The notes below the pieces were generated by a model that was not told the origin of the DNA, searched no databases, and saw only the letters and a program-made list of their open reading frames with translations. A DNA stretch of 64,000 nucleotides from assembly GCF_023476645.1 (NCBI RefSeq), contig NZ_JAMCOJ010000002.1, positions 95,561 to 159,560 on the forward strand. The letters are read 5' to 3'. Both the position numbers and the translations under genes were made by a program. Origin of the DNA: Cellulophaga sp. 20_2_10. GTDB taxonomy: Bacteria > Bacteroidota > Bacteroidia > Flavobacteriales > Flavobacteriaceae. The number at the start of each line of letters is the position of its first letter. Positions within the stretch are counted from its first letter, which is position 1. Of the stretch, positions 8,426-15,851 are shown piece by piece.

Positions 8426-9931
8426 ATGAGTAATAATACAGAGCAAGAAAATAATGTTGCAGGTAATGAGTCTTCAGAAAATGTAAAGAAAGATTTTCAA
8501 GGCTTATTGGGGAGTACAAAAAAGTTTTTAAAAGAGCTTTTAGATATTCGTACTAATACAGACCAGGAAGCTACTAGAGAATCTATAGTAGCAGATATAC
8601 CTTTTAAGGGGCACACTTCTTGGATTTTAATTTGCTCTATATTTATAGCTTCTATTGGGTTAAATGCGAATTCTACAGCTGTTGTTATTGGTGCCATGTT
8701 AATATCACCATTAATGGGGCCTATTTTAGGGATGGGCTTATCATTGGCAATTAATGATATAGATACATTACGTCGTTCTCTTAAGAATTTTGGGGTAATG
8801 GTGGTGCTAAGTATTCTTACCGCCTTTTTGTTCTTTAAATTTTTTCCATTACGCAATGAGTCTTCTGAACTTTTAGCGCGTACGGCACCAGATATTAGAG
8901 ATGTACTTATTGCTTTTTTTGGTGGTTTGGCCTTGGTTATTGCGCGTGCAAAAAAAGGAACTATTGCCAGTGTAATTTTTGGTGTGGCAATTGCGACAGC
9001 ATTAATGCCTCCTTTGTGTACAGTAGGTTTTGGTCTGGCTATTGGCAATTGGAGTTATGCCAGTGGAGCTATGTATTTGTTTACGATAAACACCATATTT
9101 ATTGCTTTAGCAACCTTTTTAGTGATTAAGATATTACGTTTTCCAATGGTGCGGTATGCAAATTCTGAGCGCCGAAGGTTAATTAGTAGATTAGCTTCTT
9201 TAGTGGCTATTTTAGTAATGGTACCTGCAAGTTGGACGTTTTTTAAGGCTTGGAGAGAATCTAACTTTAAGAGTCAGGCATATGAATTTGTTTCAGAAAA
9301 TATAGCAAAATATCAGTTTTCGGGTAATGGCCTGTTCTTAGATAATCTTACTAATGTTGAGTATCATGGTGGGGATCAATCTTTATATGAGATGATATTT
9401 AAAAAAGAAAATGATCATCAAAAATCTGTGATAGAAGTAATGTTTATGGGTGAAGAATTGGTGCCTGATAATATTATTTCTAGTTGGAATTCTATTAAGA
9501 GTGAAGACTATAAAGAACTGTCTAATACAGAGCTAAAGGTTATTCAAGGCTCTAGAAATAAAGAGGTAGATCAGATGAAATATATTGATGAGTTATACCA
9601 AACGAAAAAGGCGGAGTTAATGGGGAAAGAAGAAAAAATTGCCATGTTAGAGTCAGAATTAACCCAACTTCAGAAATTAGTGTCAAAACAAATTCCTTTT
9701 AATGATGTTAGTGCAGAAGCTAAAGCTAATTATGAAAACTTAGCATCTTTAGGGTACTCATATACCATACGTACGGACTTTAAAAAAATAGATACAATTC
9801 CTGTTTTCGAGGTTAATTGGAAACCAAAAACAAAGTCTAAAGATAAAGACGCAGATATGAAAAAAATATCGGAATGGTTAAAACTAAGGTTAAAAGATAA
9901 AAATATTCAGGTACGAGAATTAGCGAATTAA
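8426..9931 (+). CDS. DUF389 multi-pass membrane protein
   Basis: Membrane protein of the uncharacterised DUF389 family. A charged N-terminal segment (1-60) is followed by about six hydrophobic helices between residues 65 and 275. These include the family's conserved 'LNANSTAVVIGAMLISPLMGPILG' region and 'ALMPPLCTVGFGLAIG'. The last 220 residues form a soluble domain with a predicted coiled coil (about 385-435). Function unknown; some relatives are annotated as hydrophobic-domain transport proteins without proof. It is the last gene of the sprT-like-manC unit and its final four bases overlap the convergent mlaF gene. Confidence 0.85.
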   Translation: MSNNTEQENNVAGNESSENVKKDFQGLLGSTKKFLKELLDIRTNTDQEATRESIVADIPFKGHTSWILICSIFIASIGLNANSTAVVIGAMLISPLMGPILGMGLSLAINDIDTLRRSLKNFGVMVVLSILTAFLFFKFFPLRNESSELLARTAPDIRDVLIAFFGGLALVIARAKKGTIASVIFGVAIATALMPPLCTVGFGLAIGNWSYASGAMYLFTINTIFIALATFLVIKILRFPMVRYANSERRRLISRLASLVAILVMVPASWTFFKAWRESNFKSQAYEFVSENIAKYQFSGNGLFLDNLTNVEYHGGDQSLYEMIFKKENDHQKSVIEVMFMGEELVPDNIISSWNSIKSEDYKELSNTELKVIQGSRNKEVDQMKYIDELYQTKKAELMGKEEKIAMLESELTQLQKLVSKQIPFNDVSAEAKANYENLASLGYSYTIRTDFKKIDTIPVFEVNWKPKTKSKDKDADMKKISEWLKLRLKDKNIQVRELAN

Positions 9932-10695
9932 TTTCGTTCTTCAATATACATTTGTCTAACTTTTTTAAATAATTCAGAAGAATAAACAAAGTCAGTTACA
10001 GCTTCATTATCTGTTTTAAAAATTTCTTTATTAGTACCTTCCCATTCTTTATGGCCGTTTTTTAGGAATAATATTTTTTGTCCAATTTCCATAACAGAGT
10101 TCATATCATGGGTGTTAATTACCGTAGTGATATCATATTCTTGAGTAATCTCTTGTATAAGATTATCTATTAATATTGCTGTTTTTGGATCTAAACCAGA
10201 GTTTGGTTCATCGCAAAATAAATACTTAGGATTCATTACAATTGCTCTAGCAATTGCAACCCTTTTTTGCATACCTCCAGAAATCTCAGATGGATATTTA
10301 TGGTGAGCATCTATTAGGTTTACTCTTTTTAAAACTGCATTTACGCGGTCTTGCATTTCTGATTTAGATTGTTTTGTAAACATTTCTAAAGGAAACATTA
10401 CATTACCTTCTACAGTAAGAGAATCGAACAAGGCACTGCCTTGAAAAACCATTCCCATTTCTTGTCTAAGGTTTCTTTTTTGATCAGGGGATAAGTCGTT
10501 ATAAATATTTCCATTATAACAGATGTATCCTTCATCTGGAGTAAACAAACCAAGCAAGCATTTTAAAAATACCGTTTTACCAGATCCACTTTGTCCTATA
10601 ATTAGGTTAGTTTTTCCTTTTTCAAAATTAGTTGTTACACCTTTTAAAATATGCGATTCGCCAAAAGATTTGTGTAAGTTATCTACCTCTATCAT
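9928..10695 (-). CDS. mlaF: ABC transporter ATP-binding protein, MlaF-like
   Basis: ATPase of the Mla-type transporter that moves phospholipid between the two membranes. Walker A is 'GQSGSGKT' (residues 34-41), the signature is 'SGGMQKRVAIARA', Walker B is 'YLFCDEPNSGLDP', and the H-loop His lies in 'NTHDMNSV'. 'SGGMQKR' with Met is typical of the MlaF/TGD3 group. Its ATG overlaps the mlaE stop by one base (TAATG type), so the two are translationally coupled. No MlaD (MCE) gene is adjacent; in flavobacteria this is normally encoded elsewhere. The 3' end overlaps the DUF389 gene by four bases with no terminator seen between. Confidence 0.9.
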   Translation of the reverse strand: MIEVDNLHKSFGESHILKGVTTNFEKGKTNLIIGQSGSGKTVFLKCLLGLFTPDEGYICYNGNIYNDLSPDQKRNLRQEMGMVFQGSALFDSLTVEGNVMFPLEMFTKQSKSEMQDRVNAVLKRVNLIDAHHKYPSEISGGMQKRVAIARAIVMNPKYLFCDEPNSGLDPKTAILIDNLIQEITQEYDITTVINTHDMNSVMEIGQKILFLKNGHKEWEGTNKEIFKTDNEAVTDFVYSSELFKKVRQMYIEERN

Positions 10696-11432
10696 TATCC
10701 TAATAGTAATTGAGTTAATATATAGTTTAAAATAATAATAGCAACACTGGTCCAGACAAAGGCAGTGGTACTTGCTTTACCAACTTCTAAAGCGCCACCT
10801 TTCATGTAATATCCGTGAAAAGATGGTATAGTGGCAATAACAAAAGCGAATATTATAGATTTTATAAAAGCATACGCAACATGGTACGGAATAAAATCTA
10901 GTTGAATTCCTTCAATAAAACTAGCACTTGTTGTAAAACCACCAAAAACACCGGCAACCCATCCGCCAAAAATACCAACGTACATGGCAATTGCAATAGC
11001 AAACGGATATAGAAGTAAGGCTATAATTTTAGGAAAAACTAAATAGTTTAAAGAGTTTACTCCCATAACCTCGAGTGCATCTATTTGTTCTGTAACTCGC
11101 ATTGTACCAATACTAGATGTAATATAAGATCCAACTTTACCAGCCATAATAATAGATGTGAATGTTGGAGCAAACTCTAATATTACAGATTGCCTTGCCG
11201 CAAAACCAATAAGACTTTCTGGTATTAAAGGGTTAGTAAGGTTTAATGCAGTTTGTATGGTTACAACACCACCGATGAAAAACGAAATAAAGATAATGAT
11301 ACCCAAGGAACCAAAAACCAATTCGTCTATTTCTTTAAGGATAAGAGTTTTCATAATAGACCATTTTGTGGGCTTTCTAAAAACTTCTTTAATCATTATA
11401 AAATAACTGCCAATAGATGCTATGTAATTCAT
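10695..11432 (-). CDS. mlaE: ABC transporter permease, MlaE-like
   Basis: Inner-membrane permease of the lipid-transport ABC system. It has about five hydrophobic segments and the family's conserved 'RVTEQIDALEVMGVN' motif near residue 120, with 'EFAPTFTSIIMAGKVGS' before it. The ATG at 11432 (MNYIASIGSYF) is chosen because related proteins start there; an upstream ATG at 11477 would add 15 residues of no clear use. With mlaF it forms a two-gene operon. The likely role is outer-membrane lipid homeostasis. Confidence 0.9.
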   Translation of the reverse strand: MNYIASIGSYFIMIKEVFRKPTKWSIMKTLILKEIDELVFGSLGIIIFISFFIGGVVTIQTALNLTNPLIPESLIGFAARQSVILEFAPTFTSIIMAGKVGSYITSSIGTMRVTEQIDALEVMGVNSLNYLVFPKIIALLLYPFAIAIAMYVGIFGGWVAGVFGGFTTSASFIEGIQLDFIPYHVAYAFIKSIIFAFVIATIPSFHGYYMKGGALEVGKASTTAFVWTSVAIIILNYILTQLLLG

Positions 11433-11545
11433 ATAAAATAGACTTCTGTCTGTAAAAATAATAATATTAACTTTCATTTGACATCCAAATAAAAAATTTA
11501 AAAGTTTATTTATTTACATTTACGTTATCAATAAAATTAATTGCA

Positions 11546-13240
11546 ATGAAGAGAAGACTAATTGTGGCATTATTAGCAGTGTTTTTTGTGTCTAACACGG
11601 AAGGAATTAATGCGCAAAAAAAATCTAAAAAGAAGAGTAAGAGCAATGTAGAAGTGCAAAGTACAACCTCTCTAGGTACAACTCCTAAGTTGGTAGTTGG
11701 TATTATAGTAGATCAAATGAGATACGACTATCTTACACGTTTTTGGAATCAATACGGAGAAGACGGTTTTAAACGTATGGTAAATGAAGGTTTTACAGCT
11801 AAAAATCATCATTATAATTATTCACCAACAAGTACAGGTCCTGGGCATACTTCTGTTTATACAGGTACTACACCTGCTATGCACGGTATTATAGGTAATA
11901 ATTGGTACGACAAAGATTTAGGGGTAAATGTTTACTGTGCAGGTGATAGTAACTATAATTCTGTTGGTACAAACGGTAGTGAAGGTAAAATGAGCCCAAA
12001 TAGAATGCTAACAACTACGGTTACAGATCAATTGCGTTTACATACACAAATGAAGGGTAAAGTTATTGCTGTTGCTATAAAAGATAGAGGAGCTGTTTTA
12101 CCTGGTGGTCACGCAGCTAATGCTGCATATTGGTTTGTTGGTAAAGATGAAGCTAACTTTATAACTAGCTCTTATTATATGAATAGTTTGCCTAACTGGG
12201 TTACTAGTTTTAATGCTTCTGATGCAGCACAGAAATATAAAAAATCTTGGACTACTTTAAAAGATATAAATGCATATGTAGAAAGTGGTTCTGATGAAAA
12301 TAATTATGAAGGTAAGTTTAAAGGCGAAACATCAACAAGTTTTCCTCATAATTTGCCAGCAATTTGGAATGATAATAACGGTTTTGATATTATTAAGGCT
12401 ACTCCTTATGGTAATAGTTTAACAGCAGATTTTGCTATTGCAGCTTTAAAAGGAGAAAGTTTAGGTAAGGATGCAATTACAGATTTTTTGGCTGTTAGTT
12501 TTTCTTCTACGGATTATGTTGGACATCAATTTGGGGTTAACTCTAAAGAGGTTCAAGATACTTACCTTCGTTTAGATCAGGATTTGGCTCGTTTGTTTAA
12601 AGAGTTAGATTCGGAAGTAGGAAAAGGAGAGTATACTGTGTTTTTAAGTTCAGATCATGCGGCAATACAAGTTCCAACCTATTTAAAGGATCATAATATA
12701 CCGGGTGAATATATAAGTTATAAAGAGATATCTGCTAAATTAAATGAATGGTCTAATTTTAAATTTGGTTCAGAAGATTTAATTAAGAATGTTTCTAATG
12801 ACCAAATATTTTTAGATCATAAAGTAATTGCAAACTTAGATTTGGATCCTAAAACGGTACAAGAAGCTTTTGCGAATGAACTACTTACTTTTAGTGATGT
12901 AGATAAAACGTATACTGCATACCAGATGTGGCAGAATAATTACACAAGAGGTATACCTTATGTTGTACAGAATGGTTACAATCAAAAGCGTTCTGGAGAT
13001 GTTATAGTTGTTTTAAAACCTGGTTATATTAGTTACTCTAGAACAGGGTCTACGCACGGTTCTCCTCGAGTTTATGATACGCATGTACCTTTGTTGTTTT
13101 TTGGAAAAGGAATTAGAAAAGGAAGTACAGTACAACTTACTGAAATTCCTGATATAGCACCAACAGTCTCTGCTTTATTGGGTATGGCTGCTCCTAATGG
13201 AACAACCGGTAAGCCAATTGAAGCTGTTTTGCAGAATTAA
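11546..13240 (+). CDS. pafA: Alkaline phosphatase of the PafA type, secreted
   Basis: Periplasmic or secreted phosphomonoesterase of the alkaline phosphatase superfamily. It has a signal peptide with cleavage after Asn-Ala-Gln (about residue 24), then a Lys-rich stretch. The metal-binding 'VGIIVDQMRYDYL' and the Thr-nucleophile motif 'TSTGPGHTSVYTGTTPAMHGI' are the marks of the flavobacterial PafA group. Further metal ligands sit in 'SFSSTDYVGHQFG', 'SSDHAA' and 'GSTHGSPRVYDTHVPLLFFG'. Length 564 fits. Organic phosphate scavenging is the likely role. It is a single gene, convergent with the glycosyltransferase, whose 3' end it overlaps by four bases. Confidence 0.88.
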   Translation: MKRRLIVALLAVFFVSNTEGINAQKKSKKKSKSNVEVQSTTSLGTTPKLVVGIIVDQMRYDYLTRFWNQYGEDGFKRMVNEGFTAKNHHYNYSPTSTGPGHTSVYTGTTPAMHGIIGNNWYDKDLGVNVYCAGDSNYNSVGTNGSEGKMSPNRMLTTTVTDQLRLHTQMKGKVIAVAIKDRGAVLPGGHAANAAYWFVGKDEANFITSSYYMNSLPNWVTSFNASDAAQKYKKSWTTLKDINAYVESGSDENNYEGKFKGETSTSFPHNLPAIWNDNNGFDIIKATPYGNSLTADFAIAALKGESLGKDAITDFLAVSFSSTDYVGHQFGVNSKEVQDTYLRLDQDLARLFKELDSEVGKGEYTVFLSSDHAAIQVPTYLKDHNIPGEYISYKEISAKLNEWSNFKFGSEDLIKNVSNDQIFLDHKVIANLDLDPKTVQEAFANELLTFSDVDKTYTAYQMWQNNYTRGIPYVVQNGYNQKRSGDVIVVLKPGYISYSRTGSTHGSPRVYDTHVPLLFFGKGIRKGSTVQLTEIPDIAPTVSALLGMAAPNGTTGKPIEAVLQN

Positions 13241-14088
13241 AATAATTTACTTTTAATATTCTTCCAACGAAGATTACGAATAAAATTGCCTTCTTTTGGT
13301 GTAACCAAAAAGGGCAATTTTTCTTTTTTAGCACTTGAGTAACCAGATAGGTTATCAAAAAAAACAGCTGCTTTTTTTTGTTTTAATCCCATTTTTAGAG
13401 AAGCAATGCAACTTATGGCAAAACCATATCGCATTGCGTACATCGCTTTACCTTGTAGTAATTTCGCTTGTTTGTTATATGCGTTTCCTGTAGGTCTTAA
13501 ATGCTTTACTTTTAAGGTTGTATCTGTAAATATAGTGTAGTTGTTGTATTGCGCTAGAAGCTCGTCTACAGTGTCCCAACCCATTGCACTTCGCAATCCG
13601 TTTATGCTTTTAAAGCAAGATTTTCTATAGGCTTTAAATGCACCGCGAACGTGGTCTTTGTTCATTGGATGGTTAAGTTTCCATTTCCCATTTTTATCTT
13701 CTTCATATGCAAAGCCACCAGCAATACCTATAGTTTCATCACTCTTAAAAATATGAACTATTTTTTCAAAGTAATTTTCAGGTAAAATAATATCTGCATC
13801 TAACTTTACAATAAAGTCGTATTGGTTATCTAAGACGGCTAGTCCTTTGGTAAAAGCATTTATAACTTTGCTACCAGGCATATGTTTGGTAGAAGATGTT
13901 GTATTTACTTTTTTAAAGATGTTATGTTTGTCTGTAAAAGAGTCTATAATTGTTTCTGTAGTGTCTGTAGAATTATCATTTACAATAATTACTTTTTTAG
14001 GCGCTAAGGTTTGATGAAGTATAGAATTTAATGTCTTAGCTATAAAAGCTTCTTCATTATGTGCGGGAATTATAATGTAATACATCAT
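13237..14088 (-). CDS. Family 2 glycosyltransferase
   Basis: GT-A fold transferase. The N-terminus 'YYIIPAHNEEAFIAKTLNSI' and 'IIVNDNSTDTT' are the GT2 nucleotide-sugar-binding elements, and 'DFIVKLDADIILPENYF' supplies the DxD metal motif (Asp-Ala-Asp). There is no membrane helix. It is the last gene of the three-gene unit with the methyltransferase and the KAS III homologue. The acceptor is unknown; a role in a cell-surface glycan or glycolipid is inferred from context only. Confidence 0.85.
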   Translation of the reverse strand: MMYYIIIPAHNEEAFIAKTLNSILHQTLAPKKVIIVNDNSTDTTETIIDSFTDKHNIFKKVNTTSSTKHMPGSKVINAFTKGLAVLDNQYDFIVKLDADIILPENYFEKIVHIFKSDETIGIAGGFAYEEDKNGKWKLNHPMNKDHVRGAFKAYRKSCFKSINGLRSAMGWDTVDELLAQYNNYTIFTDTTLKVKHLRPTGNAYNKQAKLLQGKAMYAMRYGFAISCIASLKMGLKQKKAAVFFDNLSGYSSAKKEKLPFLVTPKEGNFIRNLRWKNIKSKLF

Positions 14089-14108
14089 ACTAAAAAGATA
14101 AAAGGATA

Positions 14109-14633
14109 CTATTTTTTTCTTTCTGCATATACAATATAGTACCTAGGAGTAAAGCTACGTAGTATTGGTCTAAGTCCAATTTTTTTAATAGGATTAGTCC
14201 ATTTTGCAGTATCTTTTATTTCCCAGCCAGCTTTTTCTAGTAACCAATCAAACTGCCAATCTTCAAATTCGTGGTAGTGTCTATCCCATTTATCTGTTTT
14301 ACTTCTGTATGCGGGAGCAAACCAAAGGTTAAGCGGAATACTAGTAACTAGTTTATCGCTCTTAATTTCTTTTAGCACATTAAGAGGAGCTAGTAAATGT
14401 TCAAAAATTTCAAAGGCCGTTACCACATCTGATTGGGTTGTAATAACAGAAGAAAAATCGATATCTAAATCTTCTCCTTTTGTATTAGTTACCTGGTAAC
14501 CTTGTTCTACCATAATTTTAGATAGAGGGTTTTCTACACCTAGATCTAAAATGGATTCACTTGTGTTAATGTGTTTTTGAAGAAATTCTAGCGTATGTTT
14601 AAAACGTTTGCTAGGATATGTTTTTTCGTACAT
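14109..14633 (-). CDS. SAM-dependent methyltransferase, class I (short)
   Basis: A short (174 residues) class I methyltransferase-like protein. Motif I is degenerate ('SILDLGVENPLSKIM', residues 28-42), with no canonical GxGxG. 'DVVTAFEIFEHLLAPLNVL' is the post-motif typical of Methyltransf_11-type enzymes, and 'LVTSIPLNLWFAP' the following strand. 'DRHYHEFEDWQFDWLLEKAGW' near residue 135 resembles the C-terminal region of sugar or lipid methyltransferases of polysaccharide clusters. It lies 2 bases after the KAS III gene and 20 before the glycosyltransferase gene, so all three are one transcript. Confidence 0.75.
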   Translation of the reverse strand: MYEKTYPSKRFKHTLEFLQKHINTSESILDLGVENPLSKIMVEQGYQVTNTKGEDLDIDFSSVITTQSDVVTAFEIFEHLLAPLNVLKEIKSDKLVTSIPLNLWFAPAYRSKTDKWDRHYHEFEDWQFDWLLEKAGWEIKDTAKWTNPIKKIGLRPILRSFTPRYYIVYAERKK

Positions 14634-14635
14634 TT

Positions 14636-15694
14636 TTAATATTTGTAAACTATGGCATTGATGTTCATACCAGCGCCAACGCTCGCAAATATAACAACAT
14701 CTCCTTTTTTTACAGCGTGATTTTCTAATTTTCCTTTTCTAACAACATCAAAAAGTGTCGGAATGGTTGCTACAGAGCTATTACCAAGTTTATAAATATT
14801 CATTGGCATAATGTCTGTGGGCATAGTTTTATCGTACAATTTGTAAAACCTGCTTACAATAGCTTCATCCATTTTCTCATTTGCCTGATGTATAAATATC
14901 TTTTTTACATCTTCTATTGCCACTCCGCTTTCGTCCAAACAATCTTTCATTGCTTGTGGAACGTGAGTTACTGCAAATTCATATATTTTACGACCATGCA
15001 TTTTAATATATACTCGGTCGTTTTTATCTTCTTTGTTAAATGTTTTTCCAAAGAATAAATAGTTAGCCTCGTCAACAGTATAGGTTGCTGCGTTGTGGGC
15101 TAAAATATTACCAGCATCTTCGGTAGCTTCAATAATAGTAGCTCCTGCGCCATCGGAATATATCATAGAATCACGATCGTAAGGATCTACAACTCTAGAT
15201 AGTGTTTCTGCACCGATTACCAAACATCTATTTGCTAAGCCGGCTTTGATAAAGGCATAGGCTTGTATGGTGGCTTGTACCCAACCTGGACAACCAAAAA
15301 GAATATCGTAACCAACACATTTTGGATTTTTAATTTGTAGTAAGTGTTTAACCTTACTAGCTAAACTAGGTAAGACATCTCCTTGAATTTGTCCGTGAGA
15401 AACATCTCCAAAATTATGAGCAACAATAATATAATCTATACTTTCTTTGTCTATATTGGCATCTTTAATTGCTTTTTTGGCAGCTAGATATGCAATGTCC
15501 GAAGTATTTTGATCTTCTTTTACATACCTTCTTTCTTCTATTCCTGTTATTTTTTTAAACTTCTCTATGATAACTTCATTAGAGTTAGGTATGGCGGAGC
15601 CATCTGTATTTAAAAAAGTGTTATTTATAAAGTCTGAGTTTGGGGTAGTTATGGATGGTATATAACTACCAGTTCCTGTAATTCCGATATGCAT
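14636..15694 (-). CDS. 3-oxoacyl-ACP synthase III family protein (FabH-like)
   Basis: Thiolase-fold condensing enzyme. The catalytic triad is visible: Cys135 ('FGCPGWVQ'), His in 'IFIHQANEKMDEAI' and Asn in 'YKLGNSSVATIP'. The N-terminal 'GITGTGSYIP' and 'ITGIEERRYV' are FabH-like. However, the active-site neighbourhood FGCPGW differs from the usual A-C-[AS]-G-F of primary FabH, and the gene is grouped with a methyltransferase and a glycosyltransferase rather than with fab genes. It therefore more probably makes a special acyl product than starting fatty acid synthesis; this is an inference. First gene of the three-gene unit. Confidence 0.85.
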   Translation of the reverse strand: MHIGITGTGSYIPSITTPNSDFINNTFLNTDGSAIPNSNEVIIEKFKKITGIEERRYVKEDQNTSDIAYLAAKKAIKDANIDKESIDYIIVAHNFGDVSHGQIQGDVLPSLASKVKHLLQIKNPKCVGYDILFGCPGWVQATIQAYAFIKAGLANRCLVIGAETLSRVVDPYDRDSMIYSDGAGATIIEATEDAGNILAHNAATYTVDEANYLFFGKTFNKEDKNDRVYIKMHGRKIYEFAVTHVPQAMKDCLDESGVAIEDVKKIFIHQANEKMDEAIVSRFYKLYDKTMPTDIMPMNIYKLGNSSVATIPTLFDVVRKGKLENHAVKKGDVVIFASVGAGMNINAIVYKY

Positions 15695-15795
15695 AATTAG
15701 GGTTTAATTTAAAAAATAAAGTTACAAAAAACGAATGAAATAAACTATGCGTGCATAATAAATTGTATGATGTTCAAGCTAAAAAATTAAAATAA

Positions 15796-15830
15796 AAAAA
15801 GCCGTTTAGATTTTTCTAAACGGCTTTAGT
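15796..15830 (-). terminator. Terminator of gcvP (minus strand)
   Basis: AAAGCCGTTTAGA (15798-15810) and TCTAAACGGCTTT (15815-15827) give a perfect 13-bp stem with a TTTT loop. Read on the minus strand it is followed by a T-rich tract (A-run at 15782-15797 on the plus strand), directly downstream of the gcvP stop at 15852. Confidence 0.85.
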
Positions 15831-15851
15831 GCATTGATTTTGTTGAGCTTA

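Noticed and set aside
8497-9048. 183-codon ORF on the minus strand
   Set aside because: Antisense shadow of the DUF389 gene, whose membrane helices and family blocks are clear.
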